Source: Alkalibaculum bacchi (lineage in GTDB: Bacteria; Bacillota; Clostridia; Eubacteriales; Alkalibacteraceae). Taken from it: a stretch of DNA of 6,232 nt. Numbering within the stretch: the stretch's first letter is position 1; each line of letters opens with the position of its first letter. A model generated the notes under the pieces. It saw nothing but the letters and a program-made list of their open reading frames with translations. It did no database searches and was not told the origin of the DNA. Shown one piece after another: positions 1 through 6,125 of this stretch. The position numbers were made by a program, and so were the translations under genes. The DNA lies in the NCBI RefSeq assembly GCF_937875145.1, contig NZ_CALNCS010000177.1:1-6232 (forward strand), given 5' to 3'.

Positions 1-155
1 CTTGGCTTTAGTATAACAAGATATTATTGATCGGTTCATATTACGAATTGAAGTACTATTTCATTAAATTAAACTTGCTAATCTTGATTCACTAGTCATT
101 CGCTACATTCGGTAGCCGTAATGTTCATAAAAAATATCTAAGGGCCACTAAGGAT
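1..155. other. Intergenic region downstream of codY, no gene recognised
   Basis: No convincing coding frame is present. On the minus strand a TATACT box (15-10) preceded by TGT looks like an extended -10 element and could belong to a promoter for the next gene to the left, but its -35 region is poor. A short open frame from ATG at 39 to the window edge has no ribosome binding site, so I do not call it a gene. Positions 97-114 hold a tandem near-repeat, CATTCGCTA then CATTCGGTA. The second copy can fold with 116-123 into a small hairpin. In many Clostridia flagellar genes (flgB onward) follow codY; nothing here shows that. Confidence 0.4.
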
Positions 156-169
156 TAGCCTGAAGGCTA
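129..169 (-). terminator. Possible weak terminator after codY
   Basis: Reading leftward, a perfect inverted repeat TAGCC-TTCA-GGCTA (169-156) starts at the codY stop codon. A second weak stem, CTAA-TCC-TTAG (158-148), overlaps it, and a run of six T follows (134-129). The stems are short and the first lies some 20 bases from the T run, so this is not a textbook intrinsic terminator. Its position directly after the last gene of the operon is the best argument for it. Confidence 0.35.
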
Positions 170-958
170 GTCATGGGCTTTTTCAAGTCCATCTAACAAT
201 TTATCATTTAATATTTTAATATAAGTACCCTTCATTCCTAGAGATCTGGTTTGAATTACGCCAGCACTTTCTAGCTTTCTAAGAGCATTGACGATAACGG
301 AGCGAGTAATTCCTACCCGATCTGCCACTTTACTTGCTACTAACATACCTTCATTTCCGTTTAGTTCTTTAAAAATGTGTATCATTGCCTCTAATTCGGA
401 ATAAGATAAGGTGCTAATAGCCATTTGCACCACACTCTTATGATGAGCTTCTTTTTCTAATACCCTGTTTTTGATGCCAAGCATTTCTAGTCCTACTACA
501 GTAGCAGATACTTCTGCTAGAATAAGATCTTCTTCGCTAAAGCTGTTTTTAAATTTTGCCAAGACTAGAGTCCCTAATCGAGAGCCACTAGCATTTATGG
601 GTACATATGTAGAATAGCGATTGCCTTCAAATGGACAATGAATCGAGCTATTGTATACACAAATAGGGTCCATTTCTTTAATATTTGAAGAAGTTTCCAT
701 AAATGAATTGATTATTTGAGTGAAGCTTTCGGGAAACATTGTCCCCTTAGCTTCTAAAGTCGAAATATTTAGTTGGCACGTAAATAATTCTGTAAATGCA
801 TAACCAAGTAATTTGCCATTTTCATCGGCAATATATACATTACAGCTCATTACCTCACTTAAAACTTCGCTTATTTTTGAAAATGTCTCTACATCGTCAC
901 TAATGGAATACTGTAGTACTTTATTCACTTTTCTTGTCTTATCGAGTAAATTTTGCAT
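167..958 (-). CDS. codY: GTP-sensing global transcriptional repressor CodY
   Basis: CodY is the nutritional regulator of low-GC Gram-positives. With GTP and branched-chain amino acids bound it represses amino acid, peptide uptake, competence and stationary-phase genes in the cytoplasm. The predicted 263 residues match the usual size (about 260). Residues 1-160 form the GAF ligand-binding part, with the conserved stretches RLGTLVLAKF and SEEDLILAEVSATVVG. After a helical linker (VVQMAISTLSYSELEA) comes the winged helix-turn-helix at about 207-250, with the near-invariant VADRVGITRSVIVNALRKL and SLGMKGTYIK. The GAF part, with a cysteine near residue 61, resembles clostridial rather than Bacillus CodY. 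The start is ATG at 958 with GGAGG five bases upstream; an in-frame TTG at 970 lies before that site and is rejected. It is the third gene of hslV-hslU-codY, 17 bases after hslU, an arrangement like codVWXY of Bacillus subtilis without codV. Identification is secure. Confidence 0.98.
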   Translation of the reverse strand: MQNLLDKTRKVNKVLQYSISDDVETFSKISEVLSEVMSCNVYIADENGKLLGYAFTELFTCQLNISTLEAKGTMFPESFTQIINSFMETSSNIKEMDPICVYNSSIHCPFEGNRYSTYVPINASGSRLGTLVLAKFKNSFSEEDLILAEVSATVVGLEMLGIKNRVLEKEAHHKSVVQMAISTLSYSELEAMIHIFKELNGNEGMLVASKVADRVGITRSVIVNALRKLESAGVIQTRSLGMKGTYIKILNDKLLDGLEKAHD

Positions 959-963
959 ATTAG

Positions 964-968
964 CCTCC
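964..968 (-). promoter_or_regulatory. Ribosome binding site of codY
   Basis: GGAGG lies five bases before ATG 958. It fixes the start and excludes the upstream TTG at 970. Confidence 0.85.
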
Positions 969-975
969 AAAGGTC

Positions 976-2370
976 TTACAAAATGTATTTCCTTATGTCT
1001 TTGTAATAATCTGTTTTTCGAAATATATTCTTTACATAATCTGCAGATACAATAAACTGCTCTTGCTCGTAATCAGGAGCATAGTAGGAAATCTCTTCTA
1101 CAAGCTTTTCGATGACTGTATGCAGTCTTCTAGCACCAATATTCTCCTGTTGTTCATTTAAGTAGGTTGCTATTTGAGAGATTTCAACAATAGCATCTTC
1201 TTCAAATATCAATTCTACTCCTTCTGTCTTAATCAACTCTCTATACTGCTTAATCAAAGCATTTTCAGGTTTTGTCAAAATGCTTACAAAGTGTTCTGTT
1301 GTTAAATTGTTTAGTTTAACGCTAATCGGAAATCTTCCTTGGAGTTCTGGAATCAAATCAGATACTTTCGTCGTATGAAAAGCTCCTGCTCCAATAAATA
1401 AAATATGATCTGTATTTACAGGCCCATATTTTGTGTTTACTGTAGAACCTTCCACAATAGGAAGAATATCTCTTTGAACACCTTCTCTAGATACATCCGG
1501 TCCGCTTTTATTTCCTTTTTCTGCAATTTTATCAATTTCATCTAAAAATATAATGCCATTTTCTTCCGCTTCTTTTAAAGCTTCGCTAATAACCCTATCC
1601 ATATCGATTAAGTTTTGCGCTTCTTGTTGTAGGAGGATTTCTCTAGCTTCTCGCACAGGTAATCTTCTCTTCTTCGTTTTCTTTGGTAAAATACCGCCAA
1701 ACATATCGCTTAAATTCATTGAATCATCAATGTTCATTCCACCTAATATGCCAATAGGAGCAGATGTACTATCTTCTACTTCAATTTCTACAATCTCTTC
1801 TTCTAACTGGCCACTTCTCAACTTTTCTAATAAGGTTTCCTGTTCTCTCTTAATGAGTTCGTAATTCTCTGCTTCTGTATTAATTTCATCGTTGTCTTCC
1901 TCACCAGCATTAAATAACATATCAAAGGGATTTTTTGATTTTTTATTCTTTTTAGGCAGAGGTTTTAGCAAATCAGCAATTCTATTTTCTGCATTTTCTT
2001 TTGCTTTATCTTTTACTGTAGATATATATTTTTCTTTGACATTTCGAATAGAGGTATGGACTAAGTCTCGAACCATGGATTCAACATCTCGACCAACATA
2101 ACCTACCTCTGTAAATTTTGTTGCCTCTACTTTTACAAAAGGAGCATCTACCAGTTTTGCTAGTCTTCGAGCGATTTCTGTTTTCCCTACTCCTGTGGGT
2201 CCAATCAAGATAATGTTTTTAGGTGTAATTTCTTTTTGCAACTCAAGAGGTAATTTACTCCTTCTCAATCTATTTCGAAGGGCTACAGCTACGACTTTTT
2301 TTGCTTCTTCTTGCCCGATAATATATCGGTCTAATTCTTGAACAATTTGCCTTGGAGTTAAATCCTTCAT
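976..2370 (-). CDS. hslU: ATP-dependent protease ATPase subunit HslU (ClpY)
   Basis: HslU is the hexameric AAA+ unfoldase that feeds proteins into the HslV peptidase in the cytoplasm. In the 464-residue product I see the N-terminal LTPRQIVQELDRYIIGQ, Walker A GPTGVGKT (57-64), the pore loop GYVG (90-93) that grips substrate, Walker B IIFLDEID (273-280), GRFPISV (345-351) in the region of the sensor and arginine-finger residues, and the sensor-2 motif NIGARRLH (410-417). The C-terminus DIRKYIL fits the family's conserved tail that docks into HslV and activates it. Residues about 105-240 are the I-domain, here lysine- and glutamate-rich and somewhat longer than in Escherichia coli HslU (443 residues). 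The start is ATG at 2370, six bases after AAGGGGTG. The in-frame GTG at 2379 overlaps that ribosome binding site, so it is unlikely to be used. The gene starts 12 bases after hslV stops, so equal co-expression is expected. Confidence 0.98.
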   Translation of the reverse strand: MKDLTPRQIVQELDRYIIGQEEAKKVVAVALRNRLRRSKLPLELQKEITPKNIILIGPTGVGKTEIARRLAKLVDAPFVKVEATKFTEVGYVGRDVESMVRDLVHTSIRNVKEKYISTVKDKAKENAENRIADLLKPLPKKNKKSKNPFDMLFNAGEEDNDEINTEAENYELIKREQETLLEKLRSGQLEEEIVEIEVEDSTSAPIGILGGMNIDDSMNLSDMFGGILPKKTKKRRLPVREAREILLQQEAQNLIDMDRVISEALKEAEENGIIFLDEIDKIAEKGNKSGPDVSREGVQRDILPIVEGSTVNTKYGPVNTDHILFIGAGAFHTTKVSDLIPELQGRFPISVKLNNLTTEHFVSILTKPENALIKQYRELIKTEGVELIFEEDAIVEISQIATYLNEQQENIGARRLHTVIEKLVEEISYYAPDYEQEQFIVSADYVKNIFRKTDYYKDIRKYIL

Positions 2371-2376
2371 ATGTGT

Positions 2377-2384
2377 CACCCCTT
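2377..2384 (-). promoter_or_regulatory. Ribosome binding site of hslU
   Basis: AAGGGGTG overlaps the hslV stop codon and lies six bases before ATG 2370. It decides the hslU start, because the alternative GTG (2379-2377) lies inside it. The overlap suggests translational coupling with hslV. Confidence 0.75.
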
Positions 2385-2913
2385 ATAATTCTTCCACAAT
2401 AATATTGTCATTTGTATATACACAAATTTCAGAAGCAATTTTTAGAGATTCATAAGCTATTTCCTTTGCAGAAAGATTCGAATGGCGAAGCATACCTCTT
2501 CCTGCAGATAAAGCGTAATTGCCACCAGAGCCAATTGCTAAGACTCCATCATCAGGCTCTATGACTTCTCCACTGCCAGAAATCAAAAACATACTTTCTT
2601 TATCCATAACCAATAAAAGAGCTTCTAATTTTCTAAGTACTTTATCTGATCTCCATTGTTTTGCCACTTCTACAGAAGCTCGAAGAATATTACCAGCATA
2701 CTCTTCTAATTTTCCCTCAAACATTTCGCTTAGGGTAAATGCATCTGCTACAGAACCTGCAAAACCAACGAGGACTTTATCATTATACACTTTTTTTATC
2801 TTTTTTGCAGTGTGTTTCATAACTGTAGTTTGACCCATAGTCACTTGCCCATCTCCAGCCATAGCGCACTGTCCATCTTTTTTTACTGCTATTATTGTAG
2901 TAGCATGAAACAT
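2383..2913 (-). CDS. hslV: ATP-dependent protease proteolytic subunit HslV (ClpQ)
   Basis: HslV is the proteasome-beta-like N-terminal nucleophile peptidase that forms a double hexamer capped by HslU. The predicted 176-residue protein starts MFHATTIIAV. The family's nucleophile is the first Thr of TTI (Thr5), so a four-residue leader MFHA would have to be removed to expose it. Further family signatures are MAGDGQVTMGQ, the VLVGFAGSVADAFTL stretch, WRSDKVLRKLEA, EPDDGVLAIGSGGNYA and EICVYTNDNIIVEEL at the C-terminus. Bacillus subtilis CodW/ClpQ is reported to use an N-terminal serine; this protein has the more common threonine arrangement. The start is ATG at 2913, six bases after GAGGTG; GTG at 2922 lies inside that site and is rejected. 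It heads the hslV-hslU-codY cluster and seems to have its own promoter just upstream. Confidence 0.98.
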   Translation of the reverse strand: MFHATTIIAVKKDGQCAMAGDGQVTMGQTTVMKHTAKKIKKVYNDKVLVGFAGSVADAFTLSEMFEGKLEEYAGNILRASVEVAKQWRSDKVLRKLEALLLVMDKESMFLISGSGEVIEPDDGVLAIGSGGNYALSAGRGMLRHSNLSAKEIAYESLKIASEICVYTNDNIIVEEL

Positions 2914-2919
2914 AAACTT

Positions 2920-2925
2920 CACCTC
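2920..2925 (-). promoter_or_regulatory. Ribosome binding site of hslV
   Basis: GAGGTG lies six bases before ATG 2913. Its last three bases form the in-frame GTG that begins the longest reading frame, so the site itself argues for the inner ATG. Confidence 0.8.
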
Positions 2926-2942
2926 ATTTAAGTAGTCATTTT

Positions 2943-2971
2943 AAGATATCATATCTACTTTGAAGTTGCAA
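2943..2971 (-). promoter_or_regulatory. Putative sigma-A promoter of hslV-hslU-codY
   Basis: TTGCAA (2971-2966) and TATCTT (2948-2943) are 17 bases apart, and TGA directly before the -10 gives an extended -10 (TGn) element. Transcription would start near 2936, about 23 bases before the hslV ATG. Each hexamer matches the consensus in four of six positions, so activity is inferred, not shown. Confidence 0.45.
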
Positions 2972-3005
2972 GAATTGAAAATTAGCGAAAAGCGGAAAGG
3001 AAAGT

Positions 3006-3024
3006 CGAATTACTTTTAATTTCG
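3006..3024. repeat. Imperfect AT-rich inverted repeat
   Basis: CGAATTA (3006-3012) faces TAATTTCG (3017-3024), giving a seven-pair stem with one bulged base and a four-base loop. It lies between the coding scrap and the hslV promoter. No T run follows on either strand, so it is not a clear terminator; it may be rearrangement debris. Confidence 0.3.
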
Positions 3025-3035
3025 CTCTAATTATA

Positions 3036-3143
3036 TTACGCTTTTAGCCACCAACGTTCAGCCATCCGTGACCAACTTTTAGCAATTAGTTTAGGGTGTT
3101 CCTCTGAAATCTTTATGGTTTCCTTTAGATAGCTATAAAGATC
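3036..3143 (-). pseudogene. Short coding remnant between dprA and hslV, family not recognised
   Basis: Reading leftward from 3143 there are 35 sense codons up to TAA at 3038-3036. The peptide includes YLKETIKISEEHPKLIAKSW and RMAERWWLKA, which looks like the amphipathic C-terminal end of a real protein (three Trp, many Lys/Glu) rather than random AT-rich translation. It has no ribosome binding site and no good start codon; the first Met is residue 27. Upstream, the frame shifted by one base reads SSETNDYLPEI from about the dprA stop onward, so a single one-base indel near 3135-3140 could join the two pieces. I do not recognise the family; it does not look like the zinc-ribbon C-terminus of TopA or the end of a XerC recombinase. 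It could be left over from an inserted element. It might instead be a chance open frame. Confidence 0.4.
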
Positions 3144-3164
3144 TCAGGTAGATAATCGTTAGTT

Positions 3165-4253
3165 TCACTTGATATAGTAATTCCCCTTATAAATAGCAAT
3201 CCTTCCTTTAATTTCTAGGGTAGTTAAAGTGGTTTGAATTTGGTTTATGGGCAGATTCAATTTATGGCAGAGTTTATCTGCATCCCAATAGCCCATTTTA
3301 ATGTACTTGATAATTTCTTTTTCTTCTTTTGATAAATTCATTTCATCAAAAGGCTCTGGTTCTTCTTTCTTTGAGGAAAACATAGGGAATACATCGACCA
3401 AAATATCTTTACAAGAAGTAATCAGCTTAGCGCCATCTTTTATAAGCAAGTTTGTTCCAGCGCTATTTTTATTATTCACATTTCCAGGAAGAGCATACAC
3501 TTCTCTTCCTTGCTCTAATGCGTATTTTGCCGTTATAAGAGAACCGCTCTTCGCTGTAGCTTCTACAACCACAATGCCCATGGATAGTCCACTGATAATA
3601 CGATTTCTTCTAGGAAAATTGTAAGGCATAGGTTGAACTTCAGGAGGATACTCTGATAAGACAAGCCCATTTTCCATCGTTTCTTTGTACAGTTTTGCGT
3701 TTTCTTTTGGATAAATAATATCTATGCCATTTCCTAAAACAGCTACAGTCTTTCCACCTCCCTTTAGGGCACCTACATGAGCCATAGAATCCACACCTCT
3801 AGCCATACCGCTAACTACAGTAATTCCTAAGGAAGCAAGTTCAAAAGCAATTTTTTCACTCATTTTTAATCCATAATAAGATGCATTTCTTGAGCCAACT
3901 ATAGCAATAGAAGATTCAAAGGAAACTTCTTCAATGTTTCCATAGTAGTATAATACTGGAGGTGGTAAATAAATATTCTTTAATATGAAAGGATAAGAGT
4001 TATCATTTATGGTTAGGTATTTTATCTTTTTTTGCTGAAGCATTTCTAAGTGCTTTTCTAGAGAACCATCGAATTTACTCGATACAATATTTTGAATCTG
4101 TCCCAAATTTAATAGATTGCACCTTGATAATTCCTCTTGACTACAATGATATAGAGTGGCCATACTATCAAAATGTTCATATAATTCATAAAAATTCTTT
4201 ACGCTTATGGATTTTAATAAGCTGATCCAAAGTATATACTCTCTATCCTCCAT
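3165..4253 (-). CDS. dprA: DNA-processing protein DprA (Smf)
   Basis: DprA binds incoming single-stranded DNA during natural transformation and loads RecA onto it in the cytoplasm. It is widely kept even in species not known to be transformable. The 362 residues show a helical N-terminal region (1-70, SAM/HhH-like), then the Rossmann-like core with AIVGSRNASYYG (about 117-128), SGMARGVDSMAH (148-159), VAVLGNGIDIIYP, the FPRRNRIISGLS segment (213-224), SGSLITAKYALEQGR and PGNVNNKNSAGTNLLI (256-271). Residues about 305-362 form a C-terminal winged-helix domain, as in many DprA proteins. The start ATG lies one base after the yifB stop, with GGGAG at 4268-4264 inside the end of yifB, so translation is probably coupled. 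Linkage with yifB/comM, whose homologues also act in transformation, supports the assignment. The core looks intact, with no obvious lesion. Confidence 0.97.
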   Translation of the reverse strand: MEDREYILWISLLKSISVKNFYELYEHFDSMATLYHCSQEELSRCNLLNLGQIQNIVSSKFDGSLEKHLEMLQQKKIKYLTINDNSYPFILKNIYLPPPVLYYYGNIEEVSFESSIAIVGSRNASYYGLKMSEKIAFELASLGITVVSGMARGVDSMAHVGALKGGGKTVAVLGNGIDIIYPKENAKLYKETMENGLVLSEYPPEVQPMPYNFPRRNRIISGLSMGIVVVEATAKSGSLITAKYALEQGREVYALPGNVNNKNSAGTNLLIKDGAKLITSCKDILVDVFPMFSSKKEEPEPFDEMNLSKEEKEIIKYIKMGYWDADKLCHKLNLPINQIQTTLTTLEIKGRIAIYKGNYYIK

Positions 4254-4254
4254 C

Positions 4255-5793
4255 TCAATACATCTCCCAATATTTTCGATCTAAATTACGGTACTGAAGG
4301 GCTTCTCCTATATGTGTTTCATCTATTTTATCCATGTTTTTCAAATCCGCTATGGTCCTCGCTAATTTTATAATCTTGTGATAGGCTCTAGGACTTAGAT
4401 TCATTCGTTCAAAAGCATGTCTCATAAGAAGTTCTTCATTTTTTCCTAGATGACAGTATTTATTTATCTGATTCGTAGAAAGCTGAGAATTAAAGTAAAT
4501 CTTCTCATTCTTATACCGTTCTAATTGAATGCTCCTGGCATCGTTAACACGAGTGTAAATATCTTTTGAACTCTCTGTTTTTCCATTATCTTGTAAATCT
4601 TCAATTTTCGTTCTCTTTACCTCGGTTTGAATATCAATTCGGTCTAGAAGTGGACCAGAAACCTTCCCTAAGTAGTTTTTTATTTGCCTCGGTGTACATT
4701 GACATGGGTGTTCTTCATCGGAGTAATAGCCGCAAGGGCATGGGTTCATGGAAGCGACAAGCAGAAAGGAAGCTGGATAAGTAATCGATGCACTTACTCT
4801 AGAGATATTGACGATATTGTCTTCCATCGGTTGCCTTAAAACTTCTAAAGCGCTTTTTTTAAATTCTGGCATTTCATCTAAAAACAAGACGCCTAAATGA
4901 GCAAGAGATACTTCACCTGGCTTTGGAAAAGTTCCTCCTCCTACAAGAGACGTAGTAGATATGGTGTGATGAGGGCTTCGAAATGGTCTCTCCGTTATTA
5001 GTGGCTTGCCTTTGAGAAGACCTGTGATGCTGTAAATCTTTGTCACTTCTAAAGATTCTTCTACTGTCATCTTAGGAAGTATTGTTGCAAACCGTTTAGC
5101 TAGCATCGTTTTCCCACTTCCAGGAGGACCGAGCATAAGCATATTATGGTATCCTGCAGCAGCTACTTCCATAGCTCGCTTTACACTTTCCTGTCCTTTT
5201 ACTTCACTAAAATCTACAGAATGCTCTTGTTTACTTGTTAAAAATCCATCAATATCTGTAATATAAGGTTTAATTTCTGTCTTTCCTGTTATGTATTCAA
5301 TAACCTGATAAATATGCTTAGCAGGTAATACTTTGATTTCTTTTACAAGAGATGCTTCTAAAGCATTTTCTTCAGGAACAATAATAGCTTTAAAATGATT
5401 GTTCCTTGCTGCAAGAACCATTGGTAAAATCCCTTTAACTGGTCGAATATCTCCCTTTAAAGATAACTCCCCTATAAAGACGTAATCCTTTAGAGATACG
5501 GCAGATGTGATAACTTCAGAAGCGCAAAGAATGCCAATGGCGATAGGTAAATCATAGTAAGCTCCTTCTTTCTTAATGTTTGCTGGAGCTAGATTGATGG
5601 TGATTTTTTTCATAGGATAGCGAAAACCGTTGTTTTTAATAGCAGAGAATACCCTTTCCTTTGATTCTTTTATGGCAGTGTCAGGTAAACCTACTAATGC
5701 ATATACAGGGAGCCCGCTAGAGATATCTACTTCTACTTCTACAATAAGTCCATCTATTCCATGAATAGAACAACTATAAATATTTGACAGCAC
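4255..5793 (-). CDS. comM: YifB/ComM family Mg-chelatase-like AAA+ ATPase
   Basis: ComM-family proteins are ring-forming AAA+ motors; the proteobacterial ComM promotes branch migration of donor DNA during transformation. The role in Clostridia is less clear, and yifB is the other common name. The product has 512 residues, close to the family norm. The N-terminal Lon-like/ChlI-type domain (1-170) begins MLSNIYSCSIHGIDG and contains GLPDTAIKESKERV. The ATPase module holds Walker A GPPGSGKT (222-229), FRSPHHT (271-277), Walker B VLFLDE (302-307), a Cys cluster CPC...CQC (352, 354, 364, 366) likely to bind zinc, GPLLDRID (380-387) and SPRAYHK (467-473) near the C-terminus. The start is GTG at 5793, six bases after GAGGTG. 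The GTG at 5802 overlaps that site and would add three residues not normally seen in the family. It is the first gene of an operon with dprA, one base apart, with a promoter directly upstream. Confidence 0.95.
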   Translation of the reverse strand: MLSNIYSCSIHGIDGLIVEVEVDISSGLPVYALVGLPDTAIKESKERVFSAIKNNGFRYPMKKITINLAPANIKKEGAYYDLPIAIGILCASEVITSAVSLKDYVFIGELSLKGDIRPVKGILPMVLAARNNHFKAIIVPEENALEASLVKEIKVLPAKHIYQVIEYITGKTEIKPYITDIDGFLTSKQEHSVDFSEVKGQESVKRAMEVAAAGYHNMLMLGPPGSGKTMLAKRFATILPKMTVEESLEVTKIYSITGLLKGKPLITERPFRSPHHTISTTSLVGGGTFPKPGEVSLAHLGVLFLDEMPEFKKSALEVLRQPMEDNIVNISRVSASITYPASFLLVASMNPCPCGYYSDEEHPCQCTPRQIKNYLGKVSGPLLDRIDIQTEVKRTKIEDLQDNGKTESSKDIYTRVNDARSIQLERYKNEKIYFNSQLSTNQINKYCHLGKNEELLMRHAFERMNLSPRAYHKIIKLARTIADLKNMDKIDETHIGEALQYRNLDRKYWEMY

Positions 5794-5799
5794 AGTTAT

Positions 5800-5805
5800 C
5801 ACCTC
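5800..5805 (-). promoter_or_regulatory. Ribosome binding site of yifB/comM
   Basis: GAGGTG lies six bases before GTG 5793. It overlaps the alternative GTG at 5802, so it favours the inner start, which also gives the familiar N-terminus MLSNIYSC. Confidence 0.8.
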
Positions 5806-5812
5806 AAAATTT

Positions 5813-5841
5813 ATTGTACCAAAATAAATTTGATATATCTA
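5813..5841 (-). promoter_or_regulatory. Putative promoter of the yifB-dprA operon
   Basis: TACAAT (5818-5813) differs from TATAAT at one base and is preceded by TGG (5821-5819), an extended -10 element. Seventeen bases upstream TAGATA (5841-5836) is a weak -35. Transcription would start near 5806, leaving a leader of only about 13 bases that begins at the ribosome binding site, which is short but workable. Confidence 0.45.
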
Positions 5842-5879
5842 CATTATTACAAATTATCCTTTAATTTACTATTCAAACA

Positions 5880-5908
5880 TTCACAGGCTCTTTTTTTGAG
5901 AATATACT
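5880..5908 (+). promoter_or_regulatory. Putative sigma-A promoter of the encapsulin-like gene
   Basis: TTCACA (5880-5885) and TATACT (5903-5908) each match the sigma-A consensus in five of six positions, with the ideal 17-base spacing. The spacer contains seven T (5891-5897). Transcription would start near 5915, giving a leader of about 215 nt before the ATG at 6131. It stands back to back with the yifB promoter, the two -35 boxes being about 40 bases apart. Confidence 0.5.
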
Positions 5909-5918
5909 ATAACGAGAA

Positions 5919-5935
5919 GAGCGCCTGTAGCGCTC
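5919..5935 (+). repeat. GC hairpin at the start of the leader
   Basis: GAGCGC (5919-5924) and GCGCTC (5930-5935) form a perfect six-pair stem around the loop CTGTA, starting about four bases after the predicted transcription start. No T run follows, so it is not itself a terminator. It may stabilise the 5' end or be the first helix of a larger fold. Confidence 0.55.
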
Positions 5936-6030
5936 TAGTCACTAGTCCTAGGTAGCTAACATTAGGATATTCTTTCTCTATCACGTAGGATGATCCAGTC
6001 AGGGACTAGAGTCGAAAGTAATTTTTTTTT
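5933..6030 (+). promoter_or_regulatory. Candidate structured regulatory RNA or attenuator in the leader
   Basis: CTCTAGTC (5933-5940) is a perfect complement of GACTAGAG (6004-6011) and would close a domain of about 79 nt. The next bases repeat the motif: CTAGTCC (5942-5948) is a perfect complement of GGACTAG (6003-6009). Both upstream copies therefore compete for one downstream arm. Inside the domain TCCTA (5946-5950) can pair with TAGGA (5963-5967), and AGTC (5997-6000) with GACT (6004-6007). Nine T (6022-6030) follow about ten bases after the closing arm. Competing helices before a T run are typical of attenuators, but the gap before the T run is larger than in standard terminators. Function is inferred only. 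Confidence 0.35.
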
Positions 6031-6039
6031 ACAAAAGGA

Positions 6040-6060
6040 GAAAGTGTCTTTGGCACTTTC
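6040..6060 (+). repeat. Hairpin GAAAGTG/CACTTTC in the leader
   Basis: GAAAGTG (6040-6046) pairs perfectly with CACTTTC (6054-6060), plus a possible T-G wobble inside. The final G of an AAAGGAG motif (6034-6040) forms its first base. The 3' arm can instead pair with CGAAAGT upstream (6013-6019 with 6055-6061), so two folds are possible. No T run follows. Confidence 0.5.
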
Positions 6061-6118
6061 GTTCTATATAAAACAATCATTTTAAAGTATCAAAGCAAAA
6101 GCCTAAACAAATACAATT

Positions 6119-6125
6119 AGAGGTG
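6119..6125 (+). promoter_or_regulatory. Ribosome binding site of the encapsulin-like gene
   Basis: AGAGGTG lies five bases before ATG 6131, a strong site that fixes the start of the rightward gene. Confidence 0.8.

Noticed and set aside
1..39. Minus-strand frame from ATG 39 to the left edge as the start of a gene
   Set aside because: There is no ribosome binding site and only 13 codons are visible; the same bases look more like a promoter.
813..1055. Plus-strand open frame across the codY/hslU junction
   Set aside because: It is antisense to two well-conserved genes, has no ribosome binding site and a translation of no recognisable family. The plus-strand frames at 1553-1864, 1892-2101, 2519-2833, 3301-3624 and 4566-4784 were rejected for the same reason.
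2966..2983. Possible CodY box upstream of hslV (autoregulation of hslVU-codY)
   Set aside because: Only one half, TTGAAAATT, resembles the consensus AATTTTCWGAAAATT; the other half does not match. The region 5803-6130 also has no convincing CodY box.
3030..3035. Perfect TATAAT box on the minus strand upstream of hslV
   Set aside because: No acceptable -35 lies 16-18 bases upstream and no TG extension is present; the promoter at 2971-2943 is better placed and spaced.
5915..6030. T-box, SAM, purine or tRNA-like element in the leader
   Set aside because: The diagnostic conserved sequences (T-box AGGGTGG..CCGCG, SAM-I core, purine loops, tRNA TTCGANTC arm) are absent, so I describe the region only as an unclassified structured leader.
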